Assembly (NCBI GenBank): GCA_947069175.1
Contig: CAMTDV010000017.1
Span: forward strand, 51,159,137 to 51,223,136
DNA: 64,000 bases
Reading direction: 5' to 3'
Source: Scalesia atractyloides
Taxonomy: Eukaryota; Streptophyta; Magnoliopsida; Asterales; Asteraceae
The notes beneath the pieces were generated by a model. It saw nothing but the letters and a program-made list of their open reading frames with translations. It made no database searches and was not told the DNA's origin. Shown piece after piece: positions 54,225 through 64,000 of the stretch. The number at the start of each line of letters is the position of its first letter. Position 1 is the first letter of the stretch. Made by a program: the position numbers and the translations under genes.

Positions 54225-54660
54225 CACATAATCGTCAACTTGGTCACATTGTCTTGTGACATTGTCTTATAATATACGCATTAAAGTACACAGAATCCAA
54301 AAGGACTACCAATTAGTACTTCAAACAATCCCACGAGTATCTAACTATAAAGATAGATAGATAGATGCATTAGAGATTTTGGTTTAGTCACATGTCTTGT
54401 CACATTGCCTTGTCACATACGCATTAAAGTACACAAAATCCAATAAAGGACTACCAATTAGTACTTTAAACATCACAGAAGAATCAATCTATAAAGATAG
54501 ATAGATACTTTAGTTTAGTCACTTGTCTTGTCACATTGTCTTGTCTCATACGTATTAAAGTACACAAAGAATCCAATCAAGGACTACCATTTAGTACTTT
54601 AAACATCCTACAAGAATCTAACTATGAAGATAGATAGATACTGTACGGATTTAGTTTAGT
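54225..54660 (-). repeat. Tandem repeat, about 131-139 bp, three copies (E7 LTR)
   Basis: Each copy contains gcattaaagtacaca, actaccaattagtac and agatagatagata. A GATA microsatellite lies in each. Confidence 0.85.
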
Positions 54661-54729
54661 CACTTGTCTTGTCTCATTGTATCACAAAATCCTAAATCCT
54701 AATGGTGATTCGGATAAGGTTACAAAGAA

Positions 54730-54796
54730 TAATACAATAAGCACACTTATATGTAGGAAGTACCAGCAGCGTATCCACCATGTCCTTATTGTATTA
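54730..54796 (-). other. Conserved LTR stem-loop, copy 3 (E7)
   Basis: TAATACAATAAG (54730-54741) pairs perfectly with CTTATTGTATTA (54785-54796), 12 bp. Confidence 0.7.
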
Positions 54797-56427
54797 CTCT
54801 AGTTTTGTTATCTAAATCACCAACAATTCTACACATAAACCATAACCATTGTCTTGTAAAGTACTTCTTAGAAATCCCACTATGAAAATAGGAAGAGTTA
54901 AGACTGTACTTCAGATATCCTACAAGAATGTAACTATGGAGATAGAAAGATTCTACAAGGATTCGTCTTGTCAATTGTCGTGTTTGCATAATAGGAATAA
55001 TACACAAAAAGTACTTACTAAACACATACATGCCATACATTTGAGAAAAAATGGTTACACATATGAATCACCCCAAAACATTTGAAAAACGTAAAAGATG
55101 GGAGCTATGTACTCACCTAGGATTGCGTATAGGTCTTGTTCAATTGGTATAACAAAGTTCAAAGAATCAAGAGTTCAAGTGTTGAAGTGGTTCTTAGTGT
55201 ATCGGATGCTATGTGTTAGTGTCGAAACTTGAAAACCAGAGACTGGATAAAATGAAGTCTCATAAACCAAATGAATGTCGGAACTCATATGAAATGGTTT
55301 ACTAAACTTAACATTCTGATTTAGAATGAATCCTATGTTTTTTTTGACCCGTTATGACCCGTTAAGGTAGTTTATGCTACTTTAACGTGTCATTTGCGTA
55401 AAAACGCATTCGGATGGTCAAACTAGCCTTATGATAAGTCTTATATGGCAAAACAAGTTTAATAAAGTTGCAACATCAGTTTGTATGTCAAAAAGTTGGT
55501 TTCATATGTTTAACATGGATTTATGCGCAAAAAGGGCATTTTGGTCATTTATGAAGGCATAATAAGCAACTTATCATAACACTAACCAAACAAAGTGACC
55601 ATAAGTTATAACCTCAGAGGGTTATTCTCTATACAACTACGGTCACTAATATGTGTTTGGTCGGATCCTAAGATCGACCAAAAGGGTCTGATTCGAAAGA
55701 CAAAGCGGTGGTCAAGACCGCGCGACTTACGACCCTAAATAAACACTAAACTAAAAGTGACGATTCAGACATGTCAAAACAGGTCTAACTAAGTTATAAA
55801 AATGTTTTGGTATCAAAACTTTGGTGTTTTGATATCCAAAAAATAGTTCCGTCGCAAAATGCACATAATACGCATTTTGACCGAAACTTTGACTCGTCAC
55901 TTCGACTTGTAAACGTGGTAATCAGTAGGTATGATCGCTATGGATCATAACGATCATGATTACAATCACGTTGCAAAGTTCAATTGAACTTTGCTTTGAA
56001 CAAAAATGGTCAGAACCGAAAGTCAAACAGATAGTCAAACTTTTTGACTTTTAGCTCAAATAGCTAAAAGAATTGAACAAGACTAGAAGAGAGCACTTAC
56101 TTGTGTTTAAGAACACTTGAAGAGCTCAGAATACTCAGTAGGAGGCCTCCAAAAAGATGGAAGCAAGCTCCAATAGAGTGGGAAGAAGAAAGAATAAAAT
56201 GACCAAGGAAAATGGATGAAACTGCCTTGCTATTTATAGTAGTTTGGATGCCACAAGATCATCACACATGTCCATTGAGTTGTCATGATCTTAGGAGGGT
56301 CCTAACACATGTCCAAAGCAGAAGAAATGGTGGCAAATTCGAATACTTTGTGTCCAAGGCTTTAAACAAGGAGCTGCCAACATAATTGTTGTGCTGGGCA
56401 CCCCATGCCAACCGTATGGGGTTCTGG

Positions 56428-56440
56428 ATGCGGTCCGCAT
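56428..56440 (-). promoter_or_regulatory. Palindrome upstream of the LTR promoter (E7)
   Basis: ATGCGG-T-CCGCAT, at the position of GGCTTACGG/CCGTAAGCC in E2. It is about 190 bp from the TATA box. Confidence 0.65.
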
Positions 56441-57022
56441 GGCCCTCAGCTGGCAGAAACTTTGCAATTTTGGCTGAACAGGTCCCTGAACTTGTTTTGT
56501 CACGTTTCGTCATTTCTAACATCCGTTAACCTAATTTCTAAGCTCTATAAAGTTAATCAAGCTTAGGGAACTTGAAATATGTCCAAAAATGTTTCAGATG
56601 TCGGTTCGTTCGGTTGTACGGCTGCGTTTTTGGTTAATTACAACGAACGCTTTAATTAACGCGTAAACGACCGTAATTGCGTAACGAATGATATTTTTGC
56701 ATTCCAATCGTTAAAATGGAATATTTTAATGATGGAAAAAATTTTGAATGTACGTACGTGTTCCGTATTAAGAAATACGCGAATTTGCGTACTTTCGCAG
56801 ATTTTGTAAAATAGTCCATGGAGTTACAATAGCGTGTTTTCGCAATACTGAAGCCCTCAAAACTTATTTCTAAGTTATGCAAAGGGTATTTAAGGTATGT
56901 TAAGCTTATATCCTCATCTCGGTGCATACGTTATGTTAAACGGGTTGCGTTTAAGTTCAGTTATCGGAATGCCTTCAAAGAAAAAGTTTCTGAAAGCCTG
57001 AAATTTTGGCACAAGGGTTACA

Positions 57023-57059
57023 GTCTCTCCTACTTTAGGAAATTTTGTCCCGAAATTTA
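57023..57059 (-). promoter_or_regulatory. E7 polypurine tract with upstream hairpin
   Basis: On the minus strand AAATTTCG-GGA-CAAAATTT (one wobble pair) is followed by taggagagac and the LTR start. Confidence 0.8.
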
Positions 57060-57179
57060 TTCGAATGAGACCGTACAGTGTGTTTGGAATAACCGAAAGA
57101 TAGCAAAGCTCGAGATTCCAAAGTTGCAGAGCATCATTTGGTGTGGGGAATGTTTGGGGGATTCGAAGTGTAAACAAAA

Positions 57180-58480
57180 ATATTCAAAGTATCTTCAAGG
57201 TATTCAATCCTTTAGAACTTTTGAATCTATAATGCGTCATCGAGTGCATAAAAATTGTTTTGTATGGCACTATGTTATACTTAAGCACTGAGTGTAAATT
57301 TATATCAAACAAAGGGGTGTACATTCAAGCCTGGCCGTACGTACATGGTTTCTAACGTCCCACGAGGTACATCCCATGTACCATGAGCATCTCATGCATA
57401 GGAGATGGGTCAACATACCTATGGCATCAAGGTCGTCACCTTTAACACCATAATATACTCCCGGTCGGCTTGAAAAAAGTTAATGAATGTACTCATCTCA
57501 TCCAGTGCATTCAATAAACAGATAACAAATAATCACATAATCATATAATGGTCCAAGATAACATAAAACCTTCAAGTGACCCTGGTAACGTTCCGAAGAA
57601 TAACACAATAAGAACACTTATATATAGGAAGTACCAGCGGCGTATCCACCGTGGTCTTATTGCGTCATACACTTCCCGTTACCTAATAGCTCTAGATTTT
57701 ATGCCACCATCTTAACAAGGTTTACTATGATTCTCATATGTCGAACCTTGTAATTAAGTGTGCAACCATAATTACTCGTTTCGTCACATGGTCTACATAG
57801 CTCCTCTTGTTAAGTGAAGGTAACAAATAATAAGGTCGAAGTAACATATAAACCATACAAACATCGTCATAACACAACATCTATTGAATCGTACGTGTTT
57901 CATACTAGAAATGTTAGCACTACTTGTTTTGCATCCAACAAAATTAGTAGCAGGTATTTCATTCTAGTATAAATATTAATATATGTTTCACACTAGCAAT
58001 ACAGATAGCATGCATCATATATTAAGCATGGATTGTCACAAACAATGTAAGTATGTCGTGAAAAATGCTTTGAAATCATGTGCTAGGTATGCTAAGTCAA
58101 CATACTAAGCGATAGTGTATTTGTAATCATGTACTATACATGATAGATTAACAAACCATGTATGTAAAATGACATGAAAACAAAAGAAGTAGTAATAGGC
58201 ACACATAGTATTTGTAGTGTTTGTTTTGCAGCGATTGTATGAATGCACCAGTGTGCAAATCCATAATACGTTATTCTTGCGAGATTTAGTTCCTAACAAT
58301 AAAGAACAGAATCCTGAAAGTTGGTATGTAGTTGTAAATTACACACAGTGTACTCACATTGGAATTTGTAACTGAAATACGAATAACAAGAATGAAGAAA
58401 AACTTCTTGAAATTTATATTGTCATTACAAATATAGTTGAAATATATACATTGTTTTTGGGAAATAAACAGGAATGTAAA
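57180..58480 (-). repeat. LTR-like fragment inside E7
   Basis: It matches parts of the E2/E7/E8 LTR in the same orientation as E7, for example agccgacc-gg and cattcattaact (compare 11047-11080). It carries another copy of the conserved stem-loop at 57602-57665 (left arm ACACAATAAGA, right arm TCTTATTGCGT, one mismatch). Confidence 0.6.
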
Positions 58481-58499
58481 AACTCAAATAATCATAAGT

Positions 58500-58871
58500 G
58501 CTTGAACATCAGCTTAAGTCTCATTCACATTGAACATTTGTCCATTAGCATTAGCAAGCTTAGGGCAGTTTCGCTTGAAATATTTAAATCACCGCAATGG
58601 AAACATGCTCCAGCTGGATAGCGAGGGCATGCTTGAGTAGGGGCAGTTTGGTTTTGGATGCGACAGGTCGCAGCTAGATGCCCAAAAAGACCACAGATTG
58701 TACACTGGCGGCATGGAGAATTCGCTGGGTGGTGATAGTTGCAACGATTGCACCGAGGATGTTTCCCACAATAAGACCCCCTAATGGGTACTGAGTTAAG
58801 TGGGACTGGTGCAGCAATCGGTAAAATTCATTGAAGTCTTATGCTTCTTTGAATTTTTGGAAGGTTCACCC
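58500..58871 (-). pseudogene. E7 gag C-terminal fragment with zinc fingers
   Basis: On the minus strand one frame reads CGKHPRCNRCNYHHPANSPC, then CTICGLFGHLAATC (an intact zinc knuckle), then CPRYPAGACFHCG. After a 1-base shift it continues KRNCPKLANANGQMFNVNET and a stop, with the His of the last knuckle apparently changed to Tyr. This is the nucleocapsid part of a Ty3 Gag. The N-terminal part is cut off by the E8 LTR at 58872. Confidence 0.75.
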
Positions 58872-59479
58872 TGTTACACCCCGATCGTGTAAAACAACAA
58901 ACCGTGGCGGAAACGTCGGGGAGTGTTGTAACAGAAGTATTGTTTCAACAACCATGGTAATTACTGTTCTGTATTATTACATTAAGTTTGATTACATTGT
59001 CTTGGGGTAAAGGAAAACAAAACGGAAATTTAATAGTCTTTGCGTAATAACAACAACACTATTATCGTCTTGTAGATTTTAAGTCACAAAAGCCCAAAGT
59101 CCATCCTAAGTGTCGCATGAATCAACCTCAAACATTAGCTCCTGAAACACATGTGAAAATACGTACGTCAGCATAAAAATGCCGGTGAGATACATAGGTT
59201 TTATTGATGAGGATTCTTGACTCGAAAGTTAAAATAGATGTTTAACGTAAAAATAGTCATGAACCTTATAAAGTATTTTCTTTTATAAAATCACAAGAAA
59301 ATCAAATGTTTAAAAGAAATGATACATAGTTGAATAAATATTCAATAAAAACGAATTGTATAAATATGTCTTGTTTTGAAATAAGATATCATGTCTTGTG
59401 TAAAAGATGTCATGTTTTGTCAAAATGTCATGTCTTGTACTTATCAAAGTGGTTTAGATAACACCACGATATGTAATAT

Positions 59480-59537
59480 GATAAAAGCACTTATATATAA
59501 GAAGTACCAGCAGCATATCCACCATGCTTTTATTATC
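59480..59537 (-). other. Conserved LTR stem-loop, copy 5 (E8)
   Basis: ATAAAAGCA pairs with TGCTTTTAT (9 bp). The loop block gtaccagcagcatatccacc is conserved. Confidence 0.65.
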
Positions 59538-60044
59538 TTACACATATTTCGTTATTTAAATCACTTACCAAAAATCATCAAGTTATATCTTTTTTAAAAC
59601 CAATGTCAGTTATCATGTGTAATCAATGTCTAATGTCAGTGTAAACCATGTCTTGTATATCAAATGAAGTGTAAGAACCATTTGTCTTGTATGGCAAGTA
59701 AAAGTCTATACTAAAACCATATGTAATAATGTCATGTATAATCAAATGTCTTGTACAAAACAATGTCTTTGAATAAACAAAGGTTTAAATCAAAAGTTAT
59801 GTTTGAAAACCATTGCTTTATTTGATACGAACTTCTATCGGAGTTTTGTTTATCGCATACATTCAAGCCTTGAGACTCTCGGATAAACCCTTATCAAGTC
59901 AAAGGTTTATCAATAATGTATTCGGATTCTATCATTCCCTACTTCCAAACAAACCTAGGAAGCGGGGAACGAGATTTGTCAAGTCCTATGGTACCATTAC
60001 ATACTACCAAGCAGCGTGATCAATGTAAGCAATGTCATGAAAAA

Positions 60045-60255
60045 TATCTTTAAACCACATACTAAGTATGCTAAGTCAACATACGAAGTAAAAATGTCCA
60101 TGAAATCAATATGCTAGCATGCTTAGTCAACATACATAGAAAAATGTAATGTAAATCAATATGTTCATATGCTAAGTCAACATATGCTGCAAAAGTATCT
60201 TTGGAATCAATGTGCTAGCATGCTCAGTCAACATACATAGCAAAACATAATTGAA
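60045..60255 (-). repeat. Tandem repeat, about 55 bp, four copies (E8 LTR)
   Basis: Units contain atgctaagtcaacata and tgctagcatgct-type short palindromes. Confidence 0.8.
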
Positions 60256-61672
60256 ATCATGTACTATATGTTTACTATATAAATATAGCAAATATATGTC
60301 ATGAAAACATGAAAGCATGAAAGTAACGAGTAAGCACATGTGTATCACCCTAAATCATTTTGAAAACGTAAAAGAGGGGACTATGTACTCACTTGGGATT
60401 GCAAAAGTATCCTTTTTCAAGATGGATATACAAAGTTCAAGAGTCTGGAGAAATCAAGTGAGTCCTAATATTGGATAACTATGCTAATGTCGGGACCTTA
60501 ATCGGAAGATTTGGATAGAATGAAACCTTATAAACCAAATGAGTGTTGGAACTCATATGAAATGGTTTAATAAAGTTAACATTCTTATTTGAAAAGGATC
60601 CTAAGTGCTTTTGACCCGTTATGACTCGTTGAGGTAGTTTAAGCCACTTTAACGTGTCTTTTGCGTAATTATGTGTTCGGATGGTTAGATATATGTTATG
60701 ATAAGTATTATATGCAAAAACATGTTTAATAATGTTGTAACATCATATTATATGTCAAAATTTATGTTACATATGCTCAAAGTCGATTTATGTGCAAAAG
60801 GGCATTTTGGTCATTATTAAAGGCATAATAAGCGACTTAACATAATGCTAACCAAACGACCTGACCATAAGGTATAACCTCAGAGGGTTATTACCTATAC
60901 AACTATGGTCACTAATATGAGTTTGGTCAGATCCTAAGATCGACCAAACGGGTCGGATTCCAAAGTCAAAGCGGTGGTCATGACCGCTCGACTTACGACC
61001 CTAAACAAGCACTAAACTAGAAGTGACGAGTTAGACATGTTAAACATGTCTAACTAAGTTTATAAGACTGATTTGGTATCAAAACAAAGTGTTTTGATAT
61101 CTGAAAATAGTTCCGTCGTATAATGCTCATTTTGTGCATTATTGACGGAAAGTTTGACTCGTTACTTCGACTAGGAAACGTGGTAATTAGTAGGCATGAT
61201 CGCCATGGATCATAACCATCGTGATTACGATCACGTTGTAAAGTCTGATTGGACTTTGACTTGACCAATTAATGGTCAAAGCTGAAAGTCAAAAACTGTT
61301 TGACTTTTAGCTTAAAATAGCTAAAAATAATAAATAAGACTAGAATGGACACTTACTTGTGATCCAAGGATGATGGAGGGACTAGAAAACTTAGATGGGA
61401 GACCTCCAACAATGTGGTAGTCTCCACTTAGAGTTATAGAGAGAAAGAAATGAATTGAGCAAGGAAAATGGTTGCAACTTATGGAAGTATTTATAGTTGA
61501 AGATGAAGTGTAGGATCATGCCAAGTGTTGAGAGGTGTTGTAGGATCAAAACATGTGTCTAGTGATGTGTTGCAACCAGAGGAAGTGTGGCAATAACAAG
61601 TGCTTAGTGTCCAAAGAAATAAACAAGAAGCTGCCAAGTTGCAATTAGGAAGCTTCTGCTCTAGGCATTCCT

Positions 61673-61711
61673 TACAGACTGTATGGGGTTTTGCCTTACG
61701 GTCCGTAAGGC
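61673..61711 (-). promoter_or_regulatory. Tandem palindromes upstream of the LTR promoter (E8)
   Basis: CCTTACGG-T-CCGTAAGG (61694-61710), plus the second, diverged TACAG/CTGTA near 61675-61685. About 200 bp upstream of the TATA box on the minus strand. Confidence 0.7.
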
Positions 61712-62392
61712 CCTTGTAGGGGCAGAAGTTTCAGAATTGGCAGAATTGGGCCCTGAACGTGTTTTTGCCGGATTTTGGCACTTTTAACACCCGTAACCTT
61801 ATTTTAAAGATTTATAAGGATGATAAAGCATAGGGAACTTGAATATGTCCGGAAATGTCAAGGTGTCAGTTCGTTTAGTCATACCGTTGCGGTTTTCGGT
61901 TAATTACGACGAAAATCGTAACAAACGCGCAAATGACCGTAAATGCGTAACGAATGATATTTTTGCATTCCAATCATCAAAATAAAATATTTTAATGATT
62001 ACAAGAATATTTTGATGTGCGCACATGTTCCAGATTAGGAAATACGCGTAACAACATAGTTTCACAGAATTTGCAAAATAGCCCCTGAAGTTGAATAAAC
62101 ATGTTTTCGCCATACCAAACCCTTCAAAACTTATTTCTAAGTTATGTAAAGGATATTTTGGGTATGTTTAGCTTATGTCATTGTTCTGGAGCGTATGTCA
62201 CGTTAAACTGGTTACGATTGCGTAACAGTTTGCGATTTCACTTCTAGAAGTGATTTGAAAGATCCGAATTGAACAAGGATTGAAAATATGAAATACCATA
62301 TATAAATACACAAATCTTGGAATAAAACACAATATTCTAAAATTACAAAATCGTTCAGAATAGTACGATGATTAAAATACACAGATGTCACA

Positions 62393-62428
62393 GTCTCCAC
62401 TACTTTAGGAAATTTCGTCCCGAAATTT
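62393..62428 (-). promoter_or_regulatory. E8 polypurine tract with upstream hairpin
   Basis: On the minus strand AAATTTCG-GGA-CGAAATTT, then cctaaagtagtggagac, then the LTR. The hairpin overlaps the bases just after the chromodomain stop. Confidence 0.85.
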
Positions 62429-62640
62429 AATTAGAGAAAACTTGTGAGAATAGATGTGGATATTTCGCCTTCATCTGGTCCTCTTGTTCCCAAGTAAACT
62501 CAGGGCCACGTTTGGACTCCCAGCGAACTTTAACATTCGGTATACGTCTGCGCTTGAGCTTTTTGACTTCACTATCCAAAATTTCCATAGGTTTCTCGAC
62601 AAAGTGTAACGTATCATCAACACGAATTTCATCAAGAGGG
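62427..62640 (-). pseudogene. E8 chromodomain
   Basis: One minus-strand frame reads LDEIRVDDTLHFVEKPMEIL, then RRRIPNVKVRWESKRGPEFT, then WEQEDQMKAKYPHLFSQ and a stop at 62427-62429. This is a complete Tekay chromodomain with the aromatic residues of VRW and TWEQED in place. It is separated from integrase by a frameshift and a deletion. Upstream, YADKG is joined directly to SNLKKCLANEN near 62675-62690, which removes the usual integrase C-terminal stretch. Confidence 0.85.
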
Positions 62641-63617
62641 ATGTGGAGTTTTCATTAGCTAAACACTTTTTCAAATTGCTTCCTTTGTCCGCATAATTCT
62701 TTTGACGGCTTCTAGCTGTCAAAAGATTATCACGGATTATCTTGACTTTGTCTGTTGTGTCTTGAAAGTTCAGGTCCAGTGAATTGAGATTCACCAACTT
62801 CATTCCAACAGACATGTGAATGACATTTTCGACCATAAAGGGCTTTAAAAGGCGCCATGTTAATGCTAGAGTGATAACTGTTGTTGTAGGAAAATTCGAT
62901 CAACGGAAGATGTGAATCCCAACTACCACCAAAGTCAATCACACAAGCTCTAAGCATATCTTCCAGTGTCTGGATTGTTCTTTCGGATTGTCCATCCGTT
63001 TGAGGATGATAGGCAGTGCTTAAATTGAGCTTGGTTCCCATGGCAAATTGCATGGTTCTCCAAAAATGAGATGATAATCGAGCATTATGATCAGATATGA
63101 TGTCCAAAGGGACACCATGACGAGATACAATTTCATCCACATAGATCTTAGCAAGTTTGTCAGCAGGGATATCCTCACGGATTGCTATAAAGTGTGCTGA
63201 CTTGGTTAGACGATCAACGATTACCCAAATGGCATCATGACCACTAGATGTACGCGGTAATTTGGTAATGAGATCCATTGCAATGCTTTCCCATTTCCGA
63301 ACCGGTATTTTTGGTTGTTCAAGCAAACCAGAAGGACATTGATGTTCTGCCTTAACTTTGAGACAAGTAAGACATTTGGATACGTACACGGCAATGTCTT
63401 TCTTCATACCCGACCACCAATACTGAGTACGAAGATCCTTATACATTTTGTCTGCACCTGGATGAATTGAATAACAAGACTTATGAGCTTTATCCATTAT
63501 TAAGGTGCGAAGATTATCTTGACTTGGAACCCACAAACGGTTCAGATAGTGAAATAACCCATTGTCTTTTGATTCAAGTTGAAGCTCAAGATGATGTGGT
63601 AATTCATCATCCATCAT
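62641..63617 (-). pseudogene. E8 integrase, long open frame, C-terminal part deleted
   Basis: The frame 62730-63617 (295 codons, minus) starts after an in-frame stop that divides it from RNase H. It holds the H-H-C-C part (HKSCYSIHPGADKMYKDLRT, then CLTCLKVKAEH) and the core D, D, E: MDLITKLPRTSSGHDAIWVI, IISDHNARLSSHFW and QSERTIQTLEDM, so all three catalytic residues are kept. A frameshift near 62770 moves the end (NLLTARSRQKNYADKG) to another frame. About 60 residues of the C-terminal domain are missing there. Confidence 0.9.
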
Positions 63618-64000
63618 GCCTTATGTAACACAAGTTCGTTGAGCTTGGGAGACACGGTTTTGGATATTAGATCGAACTTGAACACAATGTAGCTTGACTC
63701 TTTCTTTACGACTAAGAGCATCGGCTACGACATTCGCCTTACCAGGATGGTAGCGAATCTTACAGTCATAGTCGTTCAGAAGTTCGACCCATCGTCGCTG
63801 TCTCATGTTTAGTTCTTTCTGATAAAAAATGTGCTGGAGACTTTTGTGGTCCGTGAAAACCACGCATTTTGTACCGTATAGATAATGCCTCCAAATTTTC
63901 AGACCGAAAACAGCTGCACCCAACTCAAGATCATGAGTGGTGTAGTTCTTTTCGTGAATATTTAATTGTCTTGATGCATGGGCGATAACTTTGTTCCTTT
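63618..64000 (-). pseudogene. E8 RNase H, partial at window edge
   Basis: On the minus strand, from the edge: NKVIAHASRQLNIHEKNYTT, HDLELGAAVFGLKIWRHYLY with the catalytic Glu, TDHKSLQHIF with Asp, and YHPGKANVVADALSRKERVK. It ends with CVT and a TAA stop in the same frame as integrase, a single stop between RNase H and IN. The start of RNase H and all of RT lie outside the window. Confidence 0.88.

Larger units (their letters stand above)
53369..57022 (-). repeat. E7 3' LTR (3654 bp, minus)
   Basis: On the minus strand it starts TGTAACCCTTG after the polypurine tract and ends GGGGTGTTACA. It is homologous to the E2 and E8 LTRs. The TATA box is at 56231-56238 (complement). Flanking 5 bp on the E6 side: gtaaa (53364-53368). 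Open frames inside are unsupported. Confidence 0.85.
57023..58871 (-). mobile_element. E7 internal remnant
   Basis: From the right on the minus strand: the end of gag (58500-58871), LTR-like sequence (58480-57180), then the polypurine tract. Protease, RT, RNase H and integrase are missing. The right edge is the end of the E8 LTR, which cuts gag. Confidence 0.65.
58872..62392 (-). repeat. E8 3' LTR (3521 bp, minus)
   Basis: On the minus strand it starts TGTGACATCTG and ends GGGGTGTAACA. The TATA box (complement of tatttata) is at 61488-61495. It is homologous to the E2 and E7 LTRs. Plus-strand frames such as 59813-60019 have no family match. Confidence 0.88.
58872..64000 (-). mobile_element. 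E8: Tekay-type Ty3 element (3' half; runs off the window)
   Basis: On the minus strand: RNase H, integrase, chromodomain, hairpin and polypurine tract, then the 3' LTR (62392 down to 58872). It inserted into E7 gag; the 5 bp beside its LTR end are caccc (58867-58871). The other half lies right of the window. Confidence 0.88.

Noticed and set aside
59813..60019. 68-codon frame in the E8 LTR
   Set aside because: Isolated, on the opposite strand to E8, without a family motif.
1..64000. tRNA, rRNA or organelle-derived segments
   Set aside because: No cloverleaf, rRNA core or plastid gene sequence was recognised by eye; the tRNA-like matches are retrotransposon primer sites.

Overview
This window looks like plant nuclear heterochromatin. 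It is AT-rich and consists almost wholly of LTR retrotransposons inserted into one another, with a few small DNA transposons. I see no intact host protein-coding gene, tRNA or rRNA. The Ty3/gypsy elements I can place by domain are chromoviruses of the Tekay type: primer site tggtatcagagc, gag-PR-RT-RNase H-IN order and, in three elements (E2, E4, E8), a C-terminal chromodomain. The element types suggest a eudicot, perhaps Asteraceae. That taxonomic guess rests on general resemblance only. || Layout, left to right. 1-7371: E1, a Ty3-like element without coding capacity, with a 49-bp minisatellite in each LTR. 7372-11939: E2, the remains of a Tekay element (LTR fragment with a 24-25-bp minisatellite, chromodomain remnant, polypurine tract, 3.0-kb LTR). 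11940-13278: unassigned sequence, perhaps including a host promoter and leader cut by E2. 13279-13921: a non-autonomous hAT element with an 8-bp target duplication. 14204-15950: Copia-A, one LTR plus broken gag. From about 15951: E5, a Ty3-type LTR element whose LTR appears to be split by a foldback MITE (16905-17274), a Mutator-like element (17438-18935, 9-bp duplication) and E3 (19099-36481, duplication ttggt). E3 itself carries E4 (22377-30754, duplication tatgt). E5 resumes at 36487; its LTR ends at 38640 with a primer site at 38646. From about 39919: E6, another Ty3 element. Its 5' LTR is split by the minus-strand Copia-B (40518-47395, duplication attga), and its integrase is split by E7 (minus, LTR 53369-57022). 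E7's gag is cut in turn by E8 (minus, LTR 58872-62392, then chromodomain, integrase and RNase H running off the right edge). || All pol genes are damaged by stops, frameshifts or loss of key residues. E4 keeps both LTRs and its target duplication, so it is the most recent whole insertion. Copia-B encodes a very large Gag with two zinc knuckles and no Pol, so it would depend on proteins supplied by another element. || The most notable signals are not ordinary genes. They are: (1) a 104-nt GT-AG intron-like insert at the E6 gag/protease junction whose removal joins the two frames; (2) paired 18-bp palindromes shared by the unrelated elements E3 (Ty3) and Copia-B (Ty1), in both cases 30-40 bp upstream of a TATA box and again in the leader region; (3) twin hairpins with self-complementary loops in the E4 leader; (4) a stem-loop of about 67 nt with compensatory changes, found five times in the E2/E7/E8 LTR family; (5) covarying palindromes upstream of the LTR TATA boxes and just upstream of the polypurine tracts.
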